This document shows, in pieces, positions 54,795 through 64,000 of a stretch of 64,000 nucleotides of DNA. Position 1 is the first letter of the stretch; every line of letters begins with the position of its first letter. Under the pieces are notes generated by a model. It made no database searches and had not been told where the DNA came from. It was given only the letters and a program-made list of their open reading frames with translations. The stretch covers positions 76,046-140,045 of the forward strand of contig NW_022985442.1 of NCBI RefSeq assembly GCF_010093595.1, given 5' to 3'. Both the position numbers and the translations under genes were made by a program. This stretch comes from Mytilinidion resinicola (Eukaryota; Ascomycota; Dothideomycetes; Mytilinidiales; Mytilinidiaceae).

Positions 54795-55130
54795 TCAGAG
54801 CTGATACGTCGGCAACCATCTCTTCTCCTCCTTCTTTTCCTTCTTCTGCTTCACCAATCCCCTCAACGGAATAGTCACGAATCCCGACTCATGCTCATAA
54901 CCCCTCCAGCGCTCCTCATCCTTCAGACGTTTGTGGATCCTGCGGCGGCGGATACAGAGAGCAACAGCGCCGATAGCGCCGATGAGGGCGAAGAGGATGC
55001 CGATAAAGAGGGTGATCATCCAGGGATTAGACAGGAAAAGGAACTTGTTGGCGGCGAGGCTTTCCTCGTGGTTCGGGGGAAGTTCGGAGTCGTTGAAGTC
55101 TGGCATGATGTAGGAGGACGCCATGGCCAT
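54795..55130 (-). CDS. small single-pass membrane protein 4
   Basis: 111 residues from ATG 55130 (MAMASSYIMPDF). An earlier ATG in the frame would put 26 non-hydrophobic residues in front. A 35-residue acidic N-terminus precedes one helix (~38-60, ITLFIGILFALIGAIGAVAL) and the stop-transfer CIRRRRIHKRLKDEERWR. The tail GYEHESGFVTIPLRGLV is followed by a Lys/Glu run, with LPTY, a variant PY motif, close to the end. A TATATA box lies ~175 bp upstream (near 55305). Same architecture as genes 1-3 and 5. Confidence 0.6.
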   Translation of the reverse strand: MAMASSYIMPDFNDSELPPNHEESLAANKFLFLSNPWMITLFIGILFALIGAIGAVALCIRRRRIHKRLKDEERWRGYEHESGFVTIPLRGLVKQKKEKKEEKRWLPTYQL

Positions 55131-55936
55131 TTTAGTTGCTAGTGTGGGTGAGTGGTGGTTCGGTCTGGTAAGCCTTTGAGCTGTGCAGGTGTTGTAAGAG
55201 TGTTGCAAGAGTGCTGAGTCTTTGGCTGTAGTTTAGCTTTGGCTGCTCGAGAGGTTGAAAAGTGTGTGTGTGAAAAGGTCTTGAGGGGGAAGAGATGCGA
55301 GGTATATATGCCCTGTGTGGCATCAGAGCGCAGAGATCTATTAGTATCGTGATTAAGATCATGATTCCAGGCGGCTCTGAGCCTCTGGGTACTGTGTATG
55401 GCGGAACCGTGGTTGAAAATCATGCTCTCGTGTAAGAAGCACACATCACACAATGGCAATGGGTAAATCAATCAAAATGGAGCAGTGAGTAGTTTAAGTC
55501 ATTTTTATAACAGTAAAGTTATTAGCCTAGCGATATTCGCATTTCGATTCGAAAATCTATTCCCCCTATCTCTCTCGTTACCATACATTCTAGTAAGCTA
55601 ACCTGAGCTAGCGTACACACATCAATCACATCCAAGCAACACATCTTCTCTTTTCCGTCTCGTAGCCAGCAAGCACTTTGTTTCAGCGTAGATATCGACA
55701 TATATGCGTTCAGCGATAATCCAGCAGGTGGCAGCTTCGCGGTACTGCCCAGCAAGACGGCTACAAAAATCAGCGTTTGGTTCACATTTCACCCCTACTT
55801 GGAGAACTTACTCTTATTCAATGGCATCATGGCATGTATGCCACAGGCGGCGGCGCTGCCAATCCGGCGTTGTGCAGCTCGATGGTGTTGGCTCCGTTGT
55901 CGTATGTCTGGGTCTCTTCGTTGTCCCGTGTGCTCG

Positions 55937-56104
55937 CTATTCGTCCTGGGTGTTCCGTGATCGTCTGTTTCGAACATGACGACGGATGCGGCCCATCATG
56001 ACGACCATGAGGATGAACAAGAGGATGGCGACGGGAACGCCGATGATGAAAGAGAAGGCGAGCCCGGCGGAGATGAGGTCATTGGTGGCGCGACTGAGCG
56101 ACAT
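55937..56104 (-). CDS. tiny single-pass membrane protein 5
   Basis: 55 residues from ATG 56104: a 10-residue N-terminus, a hydrophobic helix (~14-38, GLAFSFIIGVPVAILLFILMVVMM) and a basic tail (GRIRRHVRNRRSRNTQDE). It looks like a minimal version of the neighbouring proteins. Short length lowers confidence; the position, strand and architecture support it. Confidence 0.45.
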   Translation of the reverse strand: MSLSRATNDLISAGLAFSFIIGVPVAILLFILMVVMMGRIRRHVRNRRSRNTQDE

Positions 56105-56681
56105 TTTGGAGTTCTGGAAGTGGCGATAGGTTCTGAGTTTGGTAGTCGAAAGTGTTGAGCTTCGTTTGGTCGAGGTAAGCAGTCGAAAACGTTGAGGTAA
56201 GTGGACGTGATGGAGTCGAGGAAGAAGGGATGTTCGGAAGTTACAAGGGAAGCGTGGACAAGTTACAGAATGCATGATTCTCTGACCCATATGCTCTCTG
56301 GTTGATGAAATTGGTACCGACCGTTAATGATACCGGATGCCACTGTCTGGGGTGGCTCAGTGAAGGAAGTGGATCCGTGATTGGCTTTCGAATCATCAGA
56401 ACCCGATTCACACCCGTCCGTAACGTTACATCGGAGCTGCACATTTCAGATCGCATTGAGGCTTCTCAAGCAGTGCCAGGAAAACGGCAAAATCCAACCA
56501 CATTCAATACAATTTCGACTCTCCCTCAATTCCTTCTTGTCATGCAGCTCATTTGTGGAGAGGTGCCCATGCTGACTAGATCCAGACTCCAAATCAGCTC
56601 AAGATGCTGTCTCTTTTTCCAACACTCTTGCTCCTCCAGCGCGGCTTCAAGTCTTTATCTGTACCTCCATCATTCATCCAT

Positions 56682-57146
56682 CTACAAATTCAATTGCATG
56701 GGCTCGTGCAAATGTGGCGCTAGGAACCACAACATCACCCTCGCATACCAGTACCAAATCGCACCCGGCAGATCTACACCGACCGCGAACAGGATAAAGG
56801 AAGGCGCTCCATGTATCAAAGCCGGCAAGTAGGTGAGGTTTTCGGCCAAATATTCGCCCAATATAGTCCCGATATGGAACCCGAGAGTGGCGGACCATGG
56901 TGTGGCAACGAAAACTGTGTACAGGAGGTATGTGACTCTATCAAAGGTAATCCCATCGAAGGAAAAGGCGCTGAGAGTTGCGTCGCGGAATGTTGCGAAT
57001 GGAAGAGGCAGCGTAGCGGACAGCGATATTGTCAGGGGTACTCCAGCTTCGGTAGTAGCTTGCTCGGAGTGGCTGTTGAAACGGATAAAGTGGACGAAAT
57101 GTCGAATGAAGTTGGGCAGCGTGTATGTAAGAGTGACGGAGGCCAT
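56682..57146 (-). CDS. small hydrophobic protein with several membrane segments
   Basis: 154 residues from ATG 57146. Hydrophobic stretches lie around residues 38-55, 72-100 (VTYLLYTVFVATPWSATLGF) and 112-140 (APSFILFAVGVDLPGAIWYWYA). It lacks the basic-tail layout of genes 1-5. No family recognised. It closes the minus-strand row of small membrane genes. Confidence 0.45.
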   Translation of the reverse strand: MASVTLTYTLPNFIRHFVHFIRFNSHSEQATTEAGVPLTISLSATLPLPFATFRDATLSAFSFDGITFDRVTYLLYTVFVATPWSATLGFHIGTILGEYLAENLTYLPALIHGAPSFILFAVGVDLPGAIWYWYARVMLWFLAPHLHEPMQLNL

Positions 57147-57439
57147 TTCGCTTGGCTAAACGGTTCGGGAGCGGCTAGATAGTAGTGCTCGACTAGACAA
57201 AACGTATGTATGGCTGGAAGGCGGCTTGGTAGCGATGTTCAACCGGACAAAACGGATGACTGAGTGAGATGGATGGTGATAGAGACAAGTTTAGACCAGA
57301 AAGAGAGATGAATTAGCGGCGAATAGAGGTGATGAAGGTGCCACGTGCCCAGTGATATGCGTGTAACGCAATCGCACTTGACCATGGTACAGTGGCAAGT
57401 GCTAGGAAAGTGCGGTGTGCCCTCTCTTAGGACTGCCAT

Positions 57440-57700
57440 GGGTACCTCAGCACCGTCCAGAAGGATATGAGTGCATCTTTCTGGATGGTTGGAAGCTTGC
57501 TGAGCCGCCTCAAAGAACCAGATAAGGGAGTACACCAACTCGTGCCAGAGTTATGCCAGCCAGATGGCACACCGGGTCGAAAAGGCCTGGACGGGTATCT
57601 TCCTATGGCTGCCATAGCTTCCTCGTCATGTTTTTGAAGATTTGAAGAAACGTAAGGGCATATTTCTGAACGGTCTGTAAATTTCTGAGCCGCCTCGGAC
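57440..57700. repeat. pair of ~190-bp diverged repeats
   Basis: Two segments share GCATxTTTCTGxxxGGTxxG and CTGAGCCGCCTC, at ~57472-57515 and ~57658-57697, and both are preceded by a CTGCCAT motif (57433 and 57607). They are an imperfect tandem duplication in a non-coding stretch (57147-58257 has no gene). Confidence 0.5.
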
Positions 57701-58257
57701 AATGTTATCAGAAAGTGAACAGATTTTTAGTTTAGCATTGTCGGTCTATCGCACATCTGAAAAGACAGAAATCTGTTCAAGTCTTTTTCAAGGTTTCCGG
57801 ACATCAGTCCATCTAGAACTCCCTGCCACTGTCAAGAGTACTTCGGCCCACTCCAATAATCTGATTGAGAGAGAAGCGCAACACTTCTTAGATCTAGCAT
57901 ATGTGCTAGGATACCTCCGACCGCATAGTTGTTCGTTCGATTTGGAATGATTGTAACGAAGATGCATGTTCAGAGTACCTCAAAGGTTTCAAAGTATTGG
58001 TATTGTACTTACATTGCTTACCGGTACTGCATCTCTGTAGCCCTGGGTCACTGGAAACAGTGTCGTCATACGGTCACACTTCACAAAATGCATTAGAGTT
58101 GTTAGAATATATATACCCTGCAAGTTCCGCCTGCTTCTCTCGTCACACCGTCTCTCTCATCTCCAACACCCATCTCCAACACCTTAGCCGTCCACATCCA
58201 ACGCCCGAGCCAGTCCACAGCCAACCACTCAAAACGAACCACCCTAAAACTCCCAAG

Positions 58258-58533
58258 ATGCCAACAGCCCCAGAAGACTTCGGCGAGCCTCAAATCGATA
58301 TCGGACGCCTATATCAAGAAGAACGCATACGCCGAGCTGAACAGCTACACCAAGTTCAACGCCGCGAACGCGCACAACGCGAGATGATCTTTTGGGCAAA
58401 AGTCCTCGCGATTCCCCTCTTTACAGGCATGATCTTCGGCGCACTCGAAATACTCTTTAAACAATACTTTTATGGCAGCAGTGATGACACTTTTGTGGTA
58501 GCAAAGAGGAAGGGGTGGAATGAGACTTGGTAG
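58258..58533 (+). CDS. small membrane protein with cytosolic N-terminus
   Basis: 91 residues from ATG 58258. The first 43 residues are a charged amphipathic helix (EERIRRAEQLHQVQRRERAQRE), followed by one membrane helix (~44-66, IFWAKVLAIPLFTGMIFGALE) and a 25-residue tail. The charge pattern predicts N-in, the reverse of the minus-strand row. A TATATATA box sits at ~58110, ~145 bp upstream. No family recognised. Confidence 0.5.
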   Translation: MPTAPEDFGEPQIDIGRLYQEERIRRAEQLHQVQRRERAQREMIFWAKVLAIPLFTGMIFGALEILFKQYFYGSSDDTFVVAKRKGWNETW

Positions 58534-60182
58534 ACTGGATAGTGCCAGTAACGACATAGGCCGCGAAGGCTCGACTACTATGTTTTAAGCCTGGTCTGTG
58601 GATCTCATGACGGTAAAGCTATGAAAAAAGGAGGAATCAGGAACGAGCGAGCCCGGAATGAACCAAAGTTGCACATCATGAGTTGAATTTGTGGTTTGGC
58701 TTACAGTGATGTCGAATTCAACCACGGTAAAGTGACCACGTGACACGGGCACATGAAGGGACTCATTATCTAGTGAGGTACTCTCCTTTGATACTTTCAT
58801 ACCTGAATCTGGCTTCTAATCTGGTCCCCCTTACGTAATGCCGTGTTGGTGGGAAAGCGACGTGCATAAATGGGGTTCTGATGTCGGAGCTGATGTTCAA
58901 GACATGCTCCCTAGTTCTTTCTTGGCCATTTCAGGCACTACTCGCAATGTCGTAGTACTCGAATAGATGGTAAGCCCTGCGATATCAATTTGGACCCTCC
59001 GCTTCGAGACGTCCGGCCTAACCTTTTTGAAAATGCTTGAAGAATATTTGAACGTGTCGTGTTACCAGAAAAGCGATGATATGGCATAGCCTCTTATTCC
59101 AGCTACGCTCTCAGAGACGATTTCTGTAGATTTGACTTGTCCATTTGAGAAGTGCTTGGGCGTGCTAGGTTTCTAGGAAAGTAGTATAGGTATAGAAGCC
59201 TTGAATCAACGCTGCGGCTTGAAATATACTCTTTTAGACTTTTCTGAACTCCTTGGAGAACCTCTAATGGCGCTACTCTACTAGAAAAACTGTGGTAATT
59301 AACAGATCCCGTTTTACGCCCTGCGATCTTCAACATCCTTAATAGGTACCTCTGCATAGTTGAAGGACTTCTGGCAATGTTAAGTGACTAGAAAATGGCG
59401 AGTCTTTGCAGCTCCTAATTCAAATCGCGAACTGCGTAGAAGTGACTTCAGATATGCTACCTTATTGGCGAAGCGATAGTCATTCAGGTCTCCGAATCAC
59501 GCCTTGGGGCTACTCATCTCCATTCTACATCTCTTCGGCATAGTTAAAGCACCTCTAGCGGTCGTAGTCCGCTAGAAAACTGAACATATTTCGTATCTTT
59601 TGATCTATATTCATAGATCAGCTGCATCGTTGCTAAGCATTACGACACAACTGAAGAAGGTTTGGACGTAGTAAATTGCTCCAAAAGGCTTGATAGTGAA
59701 CAGCTTCTAAGTTACGCCTGCGATCCGTTATATTCTCATCAAACTTTCTCTCAATTCATTGCACTACTATTCAATTTCTCTTCTATATTCGAACCACTAT
59801 TAACAGTACTATTCCTTCAAAAAGCCGTGCCTGGGGCATACCTTGTAACAGTTTCCATCATCGGCCAAAGAGCATGATCCTGCTCACAACCATCCACTAT
59901 CTGTTTCAGGTGGTCCGAAAACTCTCTCACCGTACAGCAGTAAGACATAAGAATATGCACCCATGCTTGTCATGGCCTAGGGTGCCACTTCTAGGTTTTA
60001 GGATTTCAAATACGATGTAAAGATCAACGACGTGGAAAGTAGGTTACCTTTTGACTAACCGATGACCTGCTAGTCAGGCCGCTCCCCACAGTGGTATCAT
60101 ACAGGCAAAAGTAGAGCCTGAGCAGTGAAATATAGATGTGTCCAAACTAATAACCTGATTCTTGTAGATTTCTCATACTCTT
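58534..60182. other. gene-free stretch containing a degenerate repeat array
   Basis: No supportable gene. The repeat field 58990-59650 is listed separately. The remainder (59650-60182) shows nothing recognisable. Confidence 0.5.
58990..59650. repeat. degenerate tandem repeats, ~105-185 bp spacing
   Basis: Five diverged copies share a core of the type (T)TTGAAxxxCTTxxxG...CTAGAAAAxxG. Cores start near 59022, 59140, 59251, 59357 and 59541. Recurrent words are CTAGAAAA (59279, 59389, 59571) and GGCATAGTTAAAG/TGCATAGTTGAAG. Copies differ too much for a simple minisatellite; they look like an old array. Confidence 0.55.
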
Positions 60183-61466
60183 CTAACGTACTCCCTCCCC
60201 CATCACGTCCTCATACATCTCCCACGCTTTCGCCCGAACCTTCCTCTCATTCTCCATAAGTGCCTGTAACAAAGCGAGCCGACCGTCGCTCTCTTCAATC
60301 GGCTTCCTCATCTCTTTCTCGCGCGATGTTGCATCAACGAAAGCGGGAAAAGCACCGCGCTCGGAGGCCGCGGCGTCGCCAACTCCCCCGGCCTCAACAG
60401 CATCATCTTCCTCCACCTGGCGCTTTGCAGGAGTATAAGCTAGCCCCTCCGAGTCCCTTACTTCTTCCCCACCCACCCTCTCGGCCGTGCTAGTACGTAC
60501 GCGTGGAGCCAAAGTGTGCGCTGCCCCGTCGTGCGGAGCCCGAGTGTCGAACGGTGAGTAGCTGGCTTCTTCCCGACTCGGCACGATGTCTCCCTCAAGC
60601 GTATGCGACGACCTCTCCGTGTCCGAAATCTCTATTGACGACCATGCACTCCCACCCTGTATCGGCGACGTCCTCACTCCCGCCCCGCGTGGCTCAAAGT
60701 TCTGCGAATGAAGCGTCGATGTCTCTATCGATGGAACAATATCTGGAATGCCCCATGGATAGGCCAGTTCTTCGCGGGGTACTGGGCTTGGGGAAGACAT
60801 GGGAGAAAAAGGTGGGTACTCCAGCGAATAGGCTCGTTCATCGTGGGGTGCTGGGCTTGGAGAAATGGGAGAAAATGGTGGGTACTCCGGCGAAGAGGGT
60901 CGTTCCTCGTAGCGCACTGGACGCGAACGTTGAGTCGGTACTGGTATATCTATTCCCACTCTTGAAGAAGTAAGGGGAAAACATGAACACGCGAGAGAGG
61001 ATGGTGAGTACTCCCGCGAGTATGCCCGTTCCTCGTAGCGCACTGGGCTTCGAGTTCGGAAGCGCTTAGTGGGTTCTGGTACCGATGGTGTTGCTCGTCG
61101 GGGGATAAGAGAAGGAATTGGTGCGTCCTCCAGCGAGTTAGATGACTCGTAGCTTGGAGACCGGAGGCGTTTGGTGGGTTCTGGTGTAGGTGCTCTCGCT
61201 CTTGGGGATGTGAGAGAGGGAAATGTTGCGCACTCCCGCGGGCTCGCGGTGCTCTTCCGTTTGTTCTGGCTGGGAGAGGGCATATCCGTTAAGACGTCCC
61301 AAGAGTCAAGTCTACCTGAACAATTTTTGTGTTGGAGGTTTCTGGGGTGTGATTTGTAGTCTGCGCACGGAAACCTGGACGCAAAGTCGGGGAGGTCGTT
61401 CGGGACCATGGCCAGTGACGGCGGGATATGAGAGGACACGTTTTTGGAGCTGCTTGGGAACGTCAT
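60183..61466 (-). CDS. disordered protein with internal repeats
   Basis: 427 residues, no domain recognised. Residues ~95-230 hold imperfect repeats: TPEPTKRLRS, VPEPTKRFRTRSPVRYEERAYSREYSP, PTQRSRPVRYEERPSSPEYPPFSP and HDERAYSLEYPPFSPMSS. The (Y/H)(E/D)ER(A/P)YSxEYxP unit recurs at least three times, and SP/PP sites suggest proline-directed phosphorylation. The last ~60 residues form a charged helix (RLALLQALMENERKVRAKAWEMYEDVM), perhaps an oligomerisation or binding helix. It is divergent from the next gene, 359 bp apart; both end in similar charged helices and both contain repeats. Confidence 0.55.
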   Translation of the reverse strand: MTFPSSSKNVSSHIPPSLAMVPNDLPDFASRFPCADYKSHPRNLQHKNCSGRLDSWDVLTDMPSPSQNKRKSTASPRECATFPSLTSPRARAPTPEPTKRLRSPSYESSNSLEDAPIPSLIPRRATPSVPEPTKRFRTRSPVRYEERAYSREYSPSSLACSCFPLTSSRVGIDIPVPTQRSRPVRYEERPSSPEYPPFSPISPSPAPHDERAYSLEYPPFSPMSSPSPVPREELAYPWGIPDIVPSIETSTLHSQNFEPRGAGVRTSPIQGGSAWSSIEISDTERSSHTLEGDIVPSREEASYSPFDTRAPHDGAAHTLAPRVRTSTAERVGGEEVRDSEGLAYTPAKRQVEEDDAVEAGGVGDAAASERGAFPAFVDATSREKEMRKPIEESDGRLALLQALMENERKVRAKAWEMYEDVMGEGVR

Positions 61467-61825
61467 CGTGTGTGCGTTGAGTATGGGTATGTAGGTTGCT
61501 GGAGTGTCTTAAAAAGCAGTAAGTTGGCTTCAGTGGCTGGTTGCGTGGGCTGAGTATGTAACCGAGCTGCGACAGAGGACGGTCGTGGGACTTTGTGAGA
61601 AACTGCGACGACGAAAGTGCGTGGGTGGATGCTTGGAGCCTTAATTCGTGCGCGAAGGGGGTGGTACCGTGGTTGAGCACAATCCAAATTCTGGATCCGA
61701 ATCAGGAAAACCATACCTATAGGTTTGGAACCCTGTACAAACAGCGCACAAAAGAAACCTTCTTCGACACATATTTCAGCAGTTCAAGTCCCATCTATCT
61801 ACCCTTAACTTCGACCTCGATCAAA

Positions 61826-62599
61826 ATGGGAGCTACACCCACCATCCGTCAGTTCCCCCTGGGCCCAAAGCTAGAGCCCAACGGAGAAACGAACGAAGAT
61901 TCGCTCGCCTCAGATCCCCCTCAGTTTCCCGAGAAATGCTCCGATCGCCTTCAATTCGTTTTCGGAATGGGAGCTACACCTCCTGTTGTCCATCAGTCCG
62001 ACCTGGATCCGAAACCAGAACCCGGCGAAGAAAAAGACGAGGACTCCTTCGCCTCAGATGGCACTTGGTTTCCTGAACATTACCCCAGACGTCCACAATC
62101 CGCCTTCGGATACCCCCTCCCGCCTCTTCCGTGCCCTAGACCTGCGCCAAACCCAGCTCTCGCCTTCCTGTGCCCCAAGGGCGCCCCCCCGCCAGCGAAC
62201 GTGGGCGAACATGTAATCTTCCTTCTCGTCAGGCATCCTGGCCTCTCCATCTACATGAATCTCTTCCCTCAGTTCGGCCCCGTCGAATTATATCGCTGGA
62301 TTAAGAGTTACGCCTTGAACCCGGACCTCGACTACGCCTATAGACGCACCTTAGCGAGTGTGTTCTTCCGAGGTTTGCACGAGCCCGAGGTTGCGCGCTT
62401 GTTGCTAACGGCTTCGCGTTGTAAATCCACGGCTCAGCAAGACGATAGACTGAAGGCAGTGATTGAGGAGCAGAAAGAGAAGCGGGCTAGAGGAGATGGG
62501 GAGGAGATGAGGGTTGCGCGGGCGTGGGAACGTCATATGTCCTTTATAGGGGCCTATAATGAGTTGTATGGGACACGAGCGAATGGAGAAGAGAGCTAG
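61826..62599 (+). CDS. hypothetical protein with a duplicated N-terminal segment
   Basis: 257 residues from ATG 61826. Two ~45-residue segments are tandem copies: MGATPTIRQFPLGPKLEPNGE...EDSLASDPPQFPE and MGATPPVVHQSDLDPKPEPGE...EDSFASDGTWFPE. A Pro-rich stretch follows, then a compact helical region (~150-235) with HVIFLLVRHPGLSIYMNLF, PVELYRWIKSYAL and EPEVARLLLTASR. It ends in a charged helix (EEQKEKRARGDGEEMRVARAWERHMSF). No family recognised. Confidence 0.55.
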   Translation: MGATPTIRQFPLGPKLEPNGETNEDSLASDPPQFPEKCSDRLQFVFGMGATPPVVHQSDLDPKPEPGEEKDEDSFASDGTWFPEHYPRRPQSAFGYPLPPLPCPRPAPNPALAFLCPKGAPPPANVGEHVIFLLVRHPGLSIYMNLFPQFGPVELYRWIKSYALNPDLDYAYRRTLASVFFRGLHEPEVARLLLTASRCKSTAQQDDRLKAVIEEQKEKRARGDGEEMRVARAWERHMSFIGAYNELYGTRANGEES

Positions 62600-63788
62600 A
62601 TAATAGTTGGCGATCAGCAGGAGAAAGAGGTGCGATTCCAGAGGCTTAGAAAAGATATCAGGAGCTTAGAGGCGTGTGGGGAGTCGTGTGAGAAAACATC
62701 GATGGCTCAGGTTTGGAGTTCTCTTCCAGGGATGTCAAATATCCCGAAGTGTGAACTAGACGCTACGAGATAGCAATGATTTCTCCTCATAACCACGCCG
62801 TGTGAAGTCTCTCGCGGAGTTGAGAAAGCCTAGGCAACAAGGTCGTAGACCGTGACGTGGAAATTGAATGTTGTTACTCTTCAACTCTTAAGCTAATGCG
62901 TGTTATGATGTGAGTCCTATAGGGAAGCATGTTGCCAGGTGAGCGACGCCGTCTGACGTACTCCATGCATTTGGGGAAGACCAGCGATAACGTCATAGAG
63001 CGTGGCCTGTGAATCAAACAACGTATCTACACACAAACCTTTGCGTGTTTTGATGAAAGTCCTGTAAGCGAGCATCTGGCAGGTGAGTGACAGCGTCTGA
63101 AGTCGCTCATGTAGCGGAAGGACTTCAGTGACAATAACATAGACCGCGCCGTGTAAATCAGACAATGTCTCTTTAAGACGCCGAGCCTAGGTATCTTGTA
63201 ATATGAGTCTCGTTTGCGTGCATTTTGACATGCAGGTGATGCTGTCTGAAGTCCTTCCAGCTGGCGGTAAGAAACTAGCAGAGCTGTCGTAAAGCGCGAC
63301 GTGTAACTCAAACAACACATCCCTGGATATCCCGCATCTAGGCGCGTTAGATAGGTTTCGAGTCCTGCTAACAAGCATTTTGCCGCGTGCATGACACCGC
63401 CTGAAGTCCTTCAAGGTGTTGACGAAAATGGAGTAGTAATTTTGAATACTGCAACACGTAGTTAAATCAGACTCTTGCTTTTGCTGAAGGTACCACTTGG
63501 TGTAGGTAGGATCCCCTCTTGAATTAACATCGCCACGTTAATCGGATGCCGTTGTGCGTCGCGTTAAAATACCTAGAAGCACGTCAGAAACGCCAGTTAC
63601 CTAAGCAAATTCATCAATGTTGTGATTAGCCATACTCATATTCACGCACGTGACGCACTCCTACTGTATACTAGTGGTTGCACAACATCTCCTGCACTTT
63701 CAATAATTTCTCTACATTACGCGCGTATTCATGGCCTCTCCTCTTCTCCATGCGTTCCCAATTATCCAAAGCTAACTCGTTCACCATC
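62600..63788. other. gene-free stretch with degenerate repeat array
   Basis: Contains the ~150-bp repeats listed separately (62760-63480). No supportable gene otherwise. Confidence 0.5.
62760..63480. repeat. five diverged ~150-bp tandem repeats
   Basis: A core of the form CACGCCGTxTGAAGTCxxTC recurs at ~62795, 62946, 63091, 63238 and 63394, so units are 142-158 bp long. Other shared words: AGTCCTxTAxxxxAGCAT at 62913, 63058, 63206 and 63361, and the GTxxATCAxACAA type at ~63020, 63157 and 63306. On the minus strand some units still read as similar peptides (LFDLHGAVY, LFDSQATLY, LFELHVALY), so the array may once have been coding. Confidence 0.65.
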
Positions 63789-64000
63789 ATGCGAATGGAG
63801 GCAACCGACTTCTACCACCCCCAGACCCAGCCCCACCACCATGGTTTCGGGTCGATCAGTTTTACGATAGTCGCCGCAGTGGCATTGTGCATCGGATACG
63901 TAGGATGCAAGCTATTCAACCAGAAGTACTCGTCCACCGGAATCCCACATGTCGCATTGAAGCTGTCCCACTCCGGCGTACCGTTTGCATACTCGTCACA
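63789..64000 (+). CDS. small single-pass membrane protein, cut by the right edge
   Basis: ATG 63789 opens a frame of 70 codons to the window end without a stop. An N-terminal His/Pro/Gln-rich part (FYHPQTQPHHHGFG) precedes one hydrophobic helix (~21-41, SISFTIVAAVALCIGYVGCKL), then KLFNQKYSSTG. It resembles the small one-TM proteins at 48-56 kb in size and layout, though on the other strand. The 3' end and any introns lie outside the window. Confidence 0.45.
   Translation, partial: MRMEATDFYHPQTQPHHHGFGSISFTIVAAVALCIGYVGCKLFNQKYSSTGIPHVALKLSHSGVPFAYSS

Noticed and set aside
62760..63480. CRISPR-like array
   Set aside because: Units are ~150 bp and diverged along their whole length, without short identical repeats and unique spacers; the genome is also eukaryotic.

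Overview
The window is nuclear DNA of a filamentous ascomycete (Pezizomycotina). Genes carry short introns (about 48-180 bp) with GT-AG borders. Several clear fungal orthologues are present: an NBR1-type autophagy receptor, Nop13, Alg13, the mitoribosomal protein Rsm24/mS35, the Ino80 subunit Iec3 and an ORMDL protein. A HET-domain gene and a Tc1/mariner relic decayed by G:C to A:T changes (a RIP-like pattern) also point to this group. I cannot name the species.

Layout. 0-1 kb: left-truncated, inactivated Tc1/mariner-type transposase. 2-8.2 kb: secreted PAN-domain protein, a zinc-finger regulator, and NOP13. 8.5-16 kb: a zinc-knuckle (Air1/2-like) protein, divergent from NOP13, then a five-exon NBR1-like receptor. 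17.5-19.1 kb: A1 aspartic protease without a signal peptide. 20.2-23.5 kb: a Na+/H+ antiporter with an in-frame TAG at codon 5, and an F-box protein. 24.2-26.3 kb: RSM24 and ALG13, sharing a ~130 bp divergent promoter. 27.9-35.5 kb: secreted oxalate decarboxylase, a basic hypothetical protein, a small RING protein, a PLP threonine/serine dehydratase, and convergent to it a mitochondrial HAD phosphatase with a 34-nt microexon. 35.5-38.2 kb: no supportable gene. 38.2-42.4 kb: a tandem duplication of a 2EXR-like gene; both copies carry frame-breaking mutations and share a 53-bp intron. 43.9-46.9 kb: IEC3 and ORM1.

47.4-58.5 kb is the accessory part. At least six small membrane-protein genes lie on the minus strand: one broken gene, four single-pass proteins with basic cytosolic tails, and one multi-hydrophobic protein. 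A fifth single-pass gene (48.1 kb) diverges from a plus-strand HET-domain gene whose protein ends in two hydrophobic segments. Two of the single-pass proteins share a C-tail motif (PEEAHV), so the row arose at least partly by duplication. Two low-complexity proteins with internal repeats (60.2-62.6 kb), three separate fields of highly diverged tandem repeats (57.4, 59.0 and 62.8-63.5 kb), and a further small one-TM gene cut by the right edge complete the window.

The best candidate for an undescribed system is the HET-with-membrane-hairpin gene and its row of small single-pass proteins. That they act together is a hypothesis from position and architecture only. Other points of note are broken or suspicious genes: the antiporter TAG, a 42-codon helix in the next frame after the zinc-knuckle stop, and the duplicated 2EXR-like pair.
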